Below are positions 25,532 to 32,211 of a stretch of 64,000 nucleotides of DNA, in pieces. The position numbers were made by a program, and so were the translations under genes. Origin of the DNA: Arthrobacter echini (GTDB lineage Bacteria; Actinomycetota; Actinomycetes; Actinomycetales; Micrococcaceae); assembly GCF_008107445.1 (NCBI RefSeq), contig NZ_VSLD01000001.1, positions 496,001 through 560,000 of the forward strand, in the 5' to 3' direction. How positions within the stretch are numbered: the first letter of the stretch is position 1; each line of letters starts with the position of its first letter. The notes below the pieces were generated by a model, which ran no database searches, was not told the DNA's origin, and saw nothing but the letters and a program-made list of their open reading frames with translations.

Positions 25532-27202
25532 ATGGCCGAACACGACGCGACCGCGCAGCTCGCAGACATCACGGCCGGCTACGTGTTCGGCGGGCCCACC
25601 CTCCAGCTCGGGGCGGCCCTCGTGGACGGCGAGCTGCACGCCGAGGCGCAGGTGCGGTTGCCACTGGCGATGATGAACAGGCACGGGCTGATCGCCGGCG
25701 CCACGGGGACCGGCAAGACCGTGACCCTGCAGGTGATGGCCGAGCAGCTCTCCACCCACGGGGTGCCGGTCTTCCTCTCCGACATCAAGGGCGACCTCAC
25801 GGGCCTGAGCACACCCGGCACGGCATCGGACAGGGTGAGCGAACGCACCGAGAGCGTGGGCCAGGACTGGAGCCCCGCCGGCTTCCCCGTCGAGTTCCTG
25901 AGTCTGGGCGCCGACGGCGACGGCGTCCCCGTCCGGGCGACCATCTCCTCCTTCGGCCCCCTGCTCCTCAGCCGGGTCATGGACCTCAACGAGACCCAGG
26001 AGTCGAGCCTCCAGCTCGTGTTCCACTATGCCGACCGGAACGGGCTGGAGCTCTACGACCTCACCGATCTCCGCGCCGTCATCACCTTCCTCACCTCGGA
26101 CGAGGGCAAGGACGGGCTCGCCTCGCTCGGGGGCCTGTCGAAGTCCACCGCCGGGGTGATCCTGCGTGAGCTCGTCACCCTCGAGGCGCAGGGCATGGAC
26201 TCCTTCTTCGGTGAGCCCGAGTTCGACACCGCCGATCTGCTCCGGACGGCCGCGGACGGGCGCGGCATCATCTCGTGCCTCGAGCTCGCCACCGTGCAGC
26301 AGCAGCCCCGGCTGTTCTCCACGTTCCTGATGTGGCTGCTCGCCGATCTGTTCGCCGAACTGCCGGAGATCGGGGACGTGGACAAGCCGCGGCTCGTGTT
26401 CTTCCTCGACGAGGCGCATCTGCTCTTCACCGGCTCGTCCAAGGCCTTTCGCGAGTCCATCCAGGCGACGGTGCGGCTGATCCGCTCCAAGGGCGTCGGG
26501 ATCTTCTTCATCACGCAGACGCCCAAGGACCTCCCGGGCGAGGTGCTCGGGCAGCTGGCCAACAGGGTGCAGCACGCGCTGCGGGCCTTCACACCGGACG
26601 ACGCGAAGGCCCTGCGCGCCACGGTGTCCACCTTCCCCATCAGCCCGTACGACCTCGAGGAGGTCCTGACCTCGGCCGGGATCGGGGAGGCTGTGATCAC
26701 GGTGATGAACGACCGCGGCGCCCCCACCCCCGTGGCCTGGACCCGCCTCCGCTCCCCGCAGTCCGTCATGGGGCGGGCACCGGAGGGCACCGTGTCCGCC
26801 GTCGTCGCGGCATCGGCGCTGCTGCCCCGCTACCGTGAGGCGGTCGACAGCCACTCGGCCGCCGAGAAGCTGACCGGACGGGCCGCAGCGGGCGCGGTGC
26901 CGACGGTCGCCTCCCCGGGAAGCCCGGGCGGAGCGGGACCGTCCGCGCCGGGCCCCGATCACGACGACGAGGCGAGGCGCATCGAGGAGGACATCCTGGG
27001 CGCTCCGTCCCGTCCGTCCGGGTCCGGCGCGGAGCCCTCCGGCGCGGAGTGCCGGCCCGGTCCTGGACCCGACCGACGAGCCCCCGCGCGCTCCCGGGAG
27101 ACCACCGACATGGCCGATCTCGCGCTGCAGGCCGCCGGCGTGATCGGACGGGAACTGGCCCGTGGGCTCTTCGGTACCCAGCGCCGTCGCAGACGCCGGT
27201 GA
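25532..27202 (+). CDS. HerA-like ATPase (DUF853 family)
   Basis: A 556-residue cytoplasmic ATPase of the HerA/FtsK superfamily. Walker A is GATGTGKT (residues 56-63), Walker B is RLVFFLDEAHLLF, and a downstream ITQTPKDLP block is typical. The DUF853 proteins are predicted DNA translocases or helicases; the in vivo role is not settled. The last about 110 residues are Pro/Gly-rich and end in a run of arginines. The start ATG at 25532 is preferred; the frame is open upstream but that part lies inside sugC. The next gene overlaps or follows very closely. Confidence 0.88.
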   Translation: MAEHDATAQLADITAGYVFGGPTLQLGAALVDGELHAEAQVRLPLAMMNRHGLIAGATGTGKTVTLQVMAEQLSTHGVPVFLSDIKGDLTGLSTPGTASDRVSERTESVGQDWSPAGFPVEFLSLGADGDGVPVRATISSFGPLLLSRVMDLNETQESSLQLVFHYADRNGLELYDLTDLRAVITFLTSDEGKDGLASLGGLSKSTAGVILRELVTLEAQGMDSFFGEPEFDTADLLRTAADGRGIISCLELATVQQQPRLFSTFLMWLLADLFAELPEIGDVDKPRLVFFLDEAHLLFTGSSKAFRESIQATVRLIRSKGVGIFFITQTPKDLPGEVLGQLANRVQHALRAFTPDDAKALRATVSTFPISPYDLEEVLTSAGIGEAVITVMNDRGAPTPVAWTRLRSPQSVMGRAPEGTVSAVVAASALLPRYREAVDSHSAAEKLTGRAAAGAVPTVASPGSPGGAGPSAPGPDHDDEARRIEEDILGAPSRPSGSGAEPSGAECRPGPGPDRRAPARSRETTDMADLALQAAGVIGRELARGLFGTQRRRRRR

Positions 27203-27245
27203 CCCCGGGACCCTCTGCGCACGCAGCGGCTATGGGGGTATCTCG

Positions 27246-27623
27246 GTGGTGGTGATCGAGATCCTGAGCTCCACCCTCACCGCACTGGGACTCGGGCTCC
27301 TGCTCGCCGCGGTCCTGATCCGGCTGGTGTACGGCTCGTGGACCCGGACGCTGGCCATCACGTTCGAACTCGAGGGGCATCCCTATCTGCGCTGGCACGA
27401 CCACCGGTACCGGATCGTCGAGGCGCTGTGGACCAGCCGGGTTCGCGCCCGTGACGGTGACGGTTCTGCCCCGCCTCCGGGCGACGAGGTAGACATCTAC
27501 TACCATGCCCGTGCACCGCGCACTTTCTCGCTCCGGGCACCCTACCGGGGCACCCGCGTCCTGGCCGTCGTCGGGTTCGCATGCGCCGTCGTCGGAACAC
27601 TCCTGGGCTTCCTGCCCGGCTGA
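27246..27623 (+). CDS. Small membrane protein of unknown function
   Basis: About 125 residues with a hydrophobic N-terminal helix (SSTLTALGLGLLLAAVLIRLV), a soluble middle (FELEGHPYLRWHDHRYRIVEALW) and a second helix near the C-terminus (VLAVVGFACAVVGTLLGFL). Three consecutive GTG codons (27246, 27249, 27252) are possible starts after GGGGG; an ATG at 27162 would overlap the upstream gene by 40 bases and lacks a good Shine-Dalgarno. I do not recognise the family. It sits between the HerA-like gene and an anchored extracytoplasmic protein, all in one direction. Confidence 0.6.
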   Translation: MVVIEILSSTLTALGLGLLLAAVLIRLVYGSWTRTLAITFELEGHPYLRWHDHRYRIVEALWTSRVRARDGDGSAPPPGDEVDIYYHARAPRTFSLRAPYRGTRVLAVVGFACAVVGTLLGFLPG

Positions 27624-27647
27624 CCGGCCAGCCGGTACCGTGGGGGG

Positions 27648-28631
27648 GTGCAGACAACCCCGGTCGTGAAGGTCACCGCAGCCTGGCTGCTCTGCCTCCT
27701 CCTGCTCATCGCCGCCTTCGTGGCGGTGGTGAGCAGCCTCAATGCGAGGCTCTACAGTCCCGAACACCGGGTGGACCTGTACCTCGGCGCGCTCCAGCAG
27801 GGTGAGGGAGGGCGGGCGCTCGGGCTTCTCAACGCGACGGTCCCCGACGGCTCCGATGCCAGCCTGCTGGACGGAGACGCCCTGCGGGCGGCGACAGCGC
27901 CCCTCGAGGACACCACGATCCAGGATGCCCGCGACACAGGTCCGGACACGGTCGAGGTTCCGGTGACCTACCGCGTCAATGATGAGGACCACACCACACT
28001 CCTTCCGCTCGAGCAGACCGGCACCGAGTGGGGTGTGTTCGAGGTCTGGGAGTTCGAGCCGGGCGTGCTGCCGACGGTCGGGGTCTCCACGCGCCACGGC
28101 GAGGAAGCGAGCGTCAACGGCGTCGATGTGGGGCTGCCAGATGGCAATGTCGAGCTCGCCTCGTTCTATCCGGCGGCTGTGTCCGCACGGTACGACACCC
28201 CGTACCTCGTCTCCTCCGAGGAACGCGCTGTCGTCGCGGGAACCGGGTCACCGGCTCCGCTGGAGCTTGTCCCCGAGCAGACACCCGAGCTCGCCCGCGC
28301 GGTCGACGACCAGGTGCATGCCTTCCTCGACACGTGCGCGGACCAGGCGGTCTTCCAGCCCACGGGGTGCCCGTTCACCTATGTCACCACCGAGCCGCTG
28401 GCCGGCGACATCGCGTGGACCATCGAGGAATATCCCCCTGTGACGGTCACCGAGGAGGGCGACGACTGGACGGTCTCGTCCCTCAAGGGCTCGGCCCGTC
28501 TGGAGACGACGCTCAAGACCTATTTCTCCGGCGCGGAGACCGACGTCTCCGAGTCCATCGGCTTCGAGTTCGAGGCGGACCTCGCCGTCACCGGCGACGA
28601 GGTCACCGTCACCCCCGAAGTCCCCCGGTGA
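27648..28631 (+). CDS. Membrane-anchored extracytoplasmic protein, function unknown
   Basis: A 327-residue protein with one N-terminal hydrophobic segment (WLLCLLLLIAAFVAVVSSL) and an otherwise hydrophilic, acidic body. The start is GTG (27648), within a run of G that may serve as ribosome-binding site. The body contains strand-rich blocks (TVEVPVTYRVNDEDHTTLLP, LPTVGVSTRHGEEASVNGVDVGLPDG) suggesting Ig- or NTF2-like domains, but I cannot name the family. Two cysteines (DTCADQ and TGCPFT) could form a disulfide outside the membrane. A 15-base tandem duplication covers the stop codon. Confidence 0.65.
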   Translation: MQTTPVVKVTAAWLLCLLLLIAAFVAVVSSLNARLYSPEHRVDLYLGALQQGEGGRALGLLNATVPDGSDASLLDGDALRAATAPLEDTTIQDARDTGPDTVEVPVTYRVNDEDHTTLLPLEQTGTEWGVFEVWEFEPGVLPTVGVSTRHGEEASVNGVDVGLPDGNVELASFYPAAVSARYDTPYLVSSEERAVVAGTGSPAPLELVPEQTPELARAVDDQVHAFLDTCADQAVFQPTGCPFTYVTTEPLAGDIAWTIEEYPPVTVTEEGDDWTVSSLKGSARLETTLKTYFSGAETDVSESIGFEFEADLAVTGDEVTVTPEVPR

Positions 28632-28648
28632 GGAGTCCCCCGGTGAGG
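28619..28648. repeat. Tandem 15-base duplication over a stop codon
   Basis: The unit AGTCCCCCGGTGAGG occurs at 28619-28633 and again at 28634-28648. The first copy contains the stop codon of the upstream gene; the second copy forms the left part of the downstream hairpin. Confidence 0.8.
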
Positions 28649-28656
28649 ACCGGGGG
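28637..28656. terminator. Hairpin between convergent genes
   Basis: CCCCCGG (28637-28643) and CCGGGGG (28650-28656) pair perfectly over seven bases with a six-base loop. It separates the rightward gene ending at 28631 from the leftward gene ending at 28669 and could serve both. Confidence 0.5.
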
Positions 28657-28668
28657 TCCGGCAGTCGA

Positions 28669-30078
28669 TCAGGAGGTGGGAGCGCTTTCGCGGCTCTGCT
28701 GCCAGGTGGTCCAGGCCGAGTAGCTGCCGTCGAGCTCGACGACGTCGTACCCGGCCCGGCGCAGGGCGCTCGCAGCCACGGAGTTCCTGAGCCCGCTCTG
28801 GCAGTAGGACACGATGGTCCCCTGCTCGGGCAGTTCATCGAGGTGCCACATGAGCCGGCCACCGTTGAGCTGGTGCGCTCCGGGGATGTGCCCGTTACCG
28901 TACTCGGTGCGGTTCCGGACATCGAGGACCATCGCGGGGTCCAGGTCGGACAGCTCGGCCGGCTGGATCAGGGCCGGTGTGGTGAGGGGCAGACCGTCCA
29001 GGCTGGTCACGTACCCGGCGACGTGGTCGATGCCCACCCGCACCAGGTGGTCCCACAGCTCGTGGGCCTGCTCCTGGTCGGCGGCGAGCAGCACGAGGGG
29101 ATTCCGGTCCTGCTCGGGATTCACCACCCACGCCCCGTACGTGGCCACGGACCCCCCGGCGGGGATGTTCAGGGATCGGGCCACCGTACCCTGATGGACC
29201 TGGTCCGCGGACCGGGTGTCGATGAAGGTCACGGTGTCGGCTGCGAGATCAGCGGCGACCTGCCCGGGAGCCAGTTCCTGCAGCGGTGCGCGCTCTCCCA
29301 TGACAGCGGGGCCGTCACGGTTCTCGCGCTTCATCCGGCCGAAGTAGGCGTGGGCGTCGGGCTGACCGTCGAGCAGTTCGTCGATGAAGCCCTGCTCGTC
29401 GCCGGAGGCGAGGTAGGGCGCCCACCAGGAGTAGAGGCGTTCGTAGCCGACGGTCGAGGACGGGATGGCGCCCAGCGCCTTGCCGCATGCGCTTCCGGCG
29501 CCGTGTGCCGGGTGCACCTGCACGTAGTCGGGTAGGGTCAGGAACTTCTCCTGCAGGCTGCGGAACAGCTGCTTGGCGCCCTCGAACCGCGTGTCGACAC
29601 CGCCGGCGGCCTCGTCGAGGAGGTCGGGGCGGCCGAGGTCCCCGGAGAAGACGAAGTCTCCGGAGAGAAGGTAGCCGGCCTGGTCGCTGAAGGCGCCGTC
29701 CGTAACGAGGAACGACAGGTGTTCGGGGGTGTGGCCCGGGGTGTGGACGGCCTGCAGAGTGAGGTTGCCGATGGTGATGGTGTCACCGTCCTGGAGCCGC
29801 TCGCCCTCGAAGCCGTACTGCCAGTCCATGCCCCCGGCCCCGGAGACGTAGATCGTCGCGTCGGTCGCCGCTGCCAGCTCGCGGGTCCCGGAGAGGTAGT
29901 CGGCATGGATGTGGGTCTCGGTCACGGTGCCGATGGTCATGTTGTTCTTCGCCGCCAGCTCCTGGTAGACGGCGATGTCACGGCGGGCGTCGACCACGAT
30001 CGCCTCCCCTGTGGCCTGGCAGCCGATCAGGTAGCTGGCCTGGGAGAGGTCCTCGTCGTAAATGCGTTCGAAAAGCAT
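28669..30078 (-). CDS. CstB-like persulfide dioxygenase/rhodanese fusion
   Basis: A 469-residue protein. Residues 1-230 are a metallo-beta-lactamase domain with THIHADY (residues 55-61), HTPGHTPEHLSF and SGDFVFSGDLGRPD, as in persulfide dioxygenases. Two rhodanese domains follow. The first, near residues 260-360, lacks an active-site cysteine. The second, near residues 375-460, keeps it in IVSYCQSGLRNS. This MBL-pseudorhodanese-rhodanese order is that of CstB, which oxidises thiol persulfides and releases thiosulfate. Two CstR-type palindromes lie in its promoter (30132-30179). The protein is cytosolic and should detoxify reactive sulfur species. Confidence 0.88.
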   Translation of the reverse strand: MLFERIYDEDLSQASYLIGCQATGEAIVVDARRDIAVYQELAAKNNMTIGTVTETHIHADYLSGTRELAAATDATIYVSGAGGMDWQYGFEGERLQDGDTITIGNLTLQAVHTPGHTPEHLSFLVTDGAFSDQAGYLLSGDFVFSGDLGRPDLLDEAAGGVDTRFEGAKQLFRSLQEKFLTLPDYVQVHPAHGAGSACGKALGAIPSSTVGYERLYSWWAPYLASGDEQGFIDELLDGQPDAHAYFGRMKRENRDGPAVMGERAPLQELAPGQVAADLAADTVTFIDTRSADQVHQGTVARSLNIPAGGSVATYGAWVVNPEQDRNPLVLLAADQEQAHELWDHLVRVGIDHVAGYVTSLDGLPLTTPALIQPAELSDLDPAMVLDVRNRTEYGNGHIPGAHQLNGGRLMWHLDELPEQGTIVSYCQSGLRNSVAASALRRAGYDVVELDGSYSAWTTWQQSRESAPTS

Positions 30079-30131
30079 CTGGTGCGCTCCTTCGTCGGTG
30101 CTGTGTGAGATGTCCCTGGAGGTCTGTTGTG

Positions 30132-30147
30132 ATACCCCATGGGGTAT
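30132..30147. promoter_or_regulatory. CstR/CsoR-type operator, copy 1
   Basis: A perfect 16-base palindrome, ATACCCC-AT-GGGGTAT, 54 bases upstream of the MBL-rhodanese gene. It has the G-tract/C-tract layout of CsoR-family operators. Confidence 0.85.
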
Positions 30148-30163
30148 TCATTTACCTACTGTA

Positions 30164-30179
30164 ATACCCCAGGGGGTAT
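30164..30179. promoter_or_regulatory. CstR/CsoR-type operator, copy 2
   Basis: Arms ATACCCC and GGGGTAT around AG, 32 bases from copy 1 centre to centre. Two sites about three helix turns apart suggest tight repression of the MBL-rhodanese gene. Confidence 0.85.
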
Positions 30180-30235
30180 GTCACAAGGGGATGGCTGGCC
30201 GGATCCGGGACGGGACGGTTCCGGCCACCCACCGA

Positions 30236-31144
30236 TCAGGGGGCGCGCACCGCCGGGGGCGCGCCGCGAGCGCCGAGGGGACAGGACGGCGCCAGGAACC
30301 TGCAGGCGAGCACGCCGGCGAGTCCGAGGACCGCAACGGTCACGGCGAGGACCGCGCGGAGCTCCTCGGGCGCCTGCTGGATGAGGACGAAGGCGCCCAT
30401 GACCAGGACGAACCACCCGAAAGCCTTGCGCAGGACGGTCTCCGGGATCCGGCCCGAGAGCTTCGCGCCGATCAGGGATCCGACGATCGCGGCGGCCGTG
30501 ACGCCCAGGGTGAGTCCCCACGGGATGTCGACGGTGGTGAGGTACCCGGCCAGTCCCGCGAAGGACTTCATCGCGATGACCACCAGCGAGGTGCCGACCG
30601 CCACGGACATCGGGAGCCCGCCGAGCAGGGCCAGGGCCGGGACCACGAGGAAACCGCCCCCGGCTCCGACCAGGCCTGTCACCAGGCCCACCACCGCGCC
30701 GTCGAGCAGGACGCGGGCCAGGGGGAGGTCTCGATCTCCGTCCGCCACGCTCGCGTGCGGGTCCGCCGGAGCTGCGGGCCGCTTCCGGCCGCGGATCATC
30801 GCCACGGAGGTGGCAACCATCATGAGGGCGAACGCGACGAGCAGGAACTGCCCGGGGATGAAGCCCCCGAGCAGCCCGCCGGCGAAAGCGCCGACCATTC
30901 CTGCAGCACCGAAGATCAGACCGGTCCGCCATCTGACGCGGCCGCTGCGGGCGTGGGAGACCACGCTCACCGCCGAGGTCACCCCCACCACGAACAGCGA
31001 GGCGGCGATCGCCTCCTTCGGTTCGAATCCTGCTGCGTAGACCAGGATCGGGACCGTGAGGATCGACCCGCCCCCGCCCAGTACGCCCAGCGACAGTCCG
31101 ATCAGGATCGACAGGGCGAGGACGAGGATCAGGGTGGTACTCAC
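30236..31144 (-). CDS. TauE/SafE family sulfite/sulfur-oxyanion exporter
   Basis: A 302-residue protein with about eight hydrophobic helices and the TauE/SafE repeats LGVLGGGGSILTVPILVYAAGF near the start and GLVGAGGGFLVVPALALLGG in the middle. These transporters move sulfite, sulfoacetate or related anions out of the cell. The start is GTG at 31142-31144, overlapping the stop of the upstream rhodanese gene by four bases. It ends just before the operator pair of the MBL-rhodanese gene. Export of sulfite or thiosulfate made by sulfur detoxification is the likely role. Confidence 0.88.
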   Translation of the reverse strand: MSTTLILVLALSILIGLSLGVLGGGGSILTVPILVYAAGFEPKEAIAASLFVVGVTSAVSVVSHARSGRVRWRTGLIFGAAGMVGAFAGGLLGGFIPGQFLLVAFALMMVATSVAMIRGRKRPAAPADPHASVADGDRDLPLARVLLDGAVVGLVTGLVGAGGGFLVVPALALLGGLPMSVAVGTSLVVIAMKSFAGLAGYLTTVDIPWGLTLGVTAAAIVGSLIGAKLSGRIPETVLRKAFGWFVLVMGAFVLIQQAPEELRAVLAVTVAVLGLAGVLACRFLAPSCPLGARGAPPAVRAP

Positions 31145-31797
31145 GCCGCGTCGGCTCCGTCGATGATTCCCGGTGCGCGCCGCGAGCCGACAGGCAGACC
31201 GAGGATGGCGCTCTCCCGGGTGGGCTCCTTCGCCGCCCTGTTCCAGGGCATCACGGCCAGCGCGCGGCCCATGGCGCAGGTGTTCGTCGCGGCCGAGAAC
31301 GTCAGCCCCGTGCCGATGACGCCGGCCACCATGCGGATTCTCGGGGAGACGAAACGCCCTCCGGCGAGGCCTGCGATCACGAGAGACCCGGCCGCCATGC
31401 GGACCTGCCGCTCGAGGTGCCAGCGGACGGGCCCGCGCTTCACGCCTCCACCTGCGGCTGCGTAGCCGGGTACACCGCCGGCCAGGACCTGGAGGTCGGC
31501 GACGCCCGAGGCGGCGAGGCGCTGCCGGGCCTGTTCGGACCGGACGCCGGACTGGCACACGAGGACCACATCACTGCCGAGCCGGACGGCGAGCTCGTCC
31601 GGGTGCTCCAGCAGGAGGGGCAGCGGCACGTTGAAGGACCCCTCGATATGGAGGGCCTCGAATTCGGCCGCCGACCTGACGTCGAGGACGAGGAGGTCCG
31701 GTCGCTCGGAGATCAAGCTCTGCAGCTCAGCGGGTGACAGGGCTCCCGGGGCGGCGGTCTGGGAGGTGGTGGAGCCGGGAATGGTGGGGGCGCTCAT
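31141..31797 (-). CDS. Rhodanese with C-terminal DUF2892-like membrane domain
   Basis: A 218-residue protein. Residues about 20-110 are a rhodanese domain with active-site Cys81 in VLVCQSGVRS and the CH2A motif DVRSAAEFEALHIEGSFNVP. Residues about 125-180 are the short two-helix DUF2892-type segment (RQVRMAAGSLVIAGLAGG). It would transfer sulfane sulfur at the membrane face. The start ATG at 31795-31797 follows AAAGGT; an in-frame extension to 31983 would cross both operators and is rejected. It is cotranscribed with the TauE/SafE gene and faces the cstR gene divergently. Confidence 0.88.
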   Translation of the reverse strand: MSAPTIPGSTTSQTAAPGALSPAELQSLISERPDLLVLDVRSAAEFEALHIEGSFNVPLPLLLEHPDELAVRLGSDVVLVCQSGVRSEQARQRLAASGVADLQVLAGGVPGYAAAGGGVKRGPVRWHLERQVRMAAGSLVIAGLAGGRFVSPRIRMVAGVIGTGLTFSAATNTCAMGRALAVMPWNRAAKEPTRESAILGLPVGSRRAPGIIDGADAA

Positions 31798-31825
31798 GGG
31801 GACCTTTCGAACACTGCGGGGATGG

Positions 31826-31841
31826 ATACCCCCAGGAGTAT
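31826..31841. promoter_or_regulatory. CstR/CsoR-type operator, copy 3
   Basis: ATACCCC-CA-GGAGTAT, one mismatch from a perfect palindrome, 29 bases upstream of the rhodanese-DUF2892 start. It probably controls the leftward rhodanese-TauE operon. Confidence 0.8.
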
Positions 31842-31866
31842 TCCCCACCGTCGGATAGGTCGTCAA

Positions 31867-31882
31867 ATACCCACGGGGGTAT
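31867..31882. promoter_or_regulatory. CstR/CsoR-type operator, copy 4
   Basis: ATACCCA-CG-GGGGTAT, one mismatch in the left arm, in front of the repressor gene itself. This fits autoregulation plus joint control of the divergent operon. Confidence 0.8.
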
Positions 31883-31920
31883 AGTGGAGAGGTATGCTGC
31901 CACGACCTCTGGAGACTCCG

Positions 31921-32178
31921 ATGCAACTCGATCCCACTGAACTGACCCCCGTGATCAACCGGCTCAAGCGAGCCCAGGGCCAACTGGCGGCCGTGACGCG
32001 CATGCTCGAGGAGGGCAGGGACTGCAAGGACGTGGTCACCCAGATGGCCGCGGTATCCAAGGCCCTCGACCGGGCAGGGTTCGCCATCATCGCCAGCGGG
32101 CTCGAGCAGTGCATCGTCCAGGAGGACGCGAGCCTCGACAAGAAGGAACTCGAGAAGCTCTTCCTCAGTCTCGCCTGA
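31921..32178 (+). CDS. cstR: CsoR-family repressor, CstR (persulfide sensor) type
   Basis: An 85-residue all-helical repressor with the family start LDPTELTPVINRLKRAQGQL. It has two cysteines, Cys35 (EGRDCKDV) and Cys64 (LEQCIV). At the position of the copper-ligand histidine of CsoR there is glycine (Gly60), so copper sensing is unlikely and persulfide sensing through Cys35-Cys64 is favoured. The start at 31921 has GGAG upstream; an in-frame ATG at 31894 would add nine residues. The gene lies beside four matching palindromes and diverges from its target rhodanese-TauE operon. Confidence 0.85.
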   Translation: MQLDPTELTPVINRLKRAQGQLAAVTRMLEEGRDCKDVVTQMAAVSKALDRAGFAIIASGLEQCIVQEDASLDKKELEKLFLSLA

Positions 32179-32211
32179 GGCACCCGGCCGGCGCCCCAGG
32201 GCAGCCGGGCG

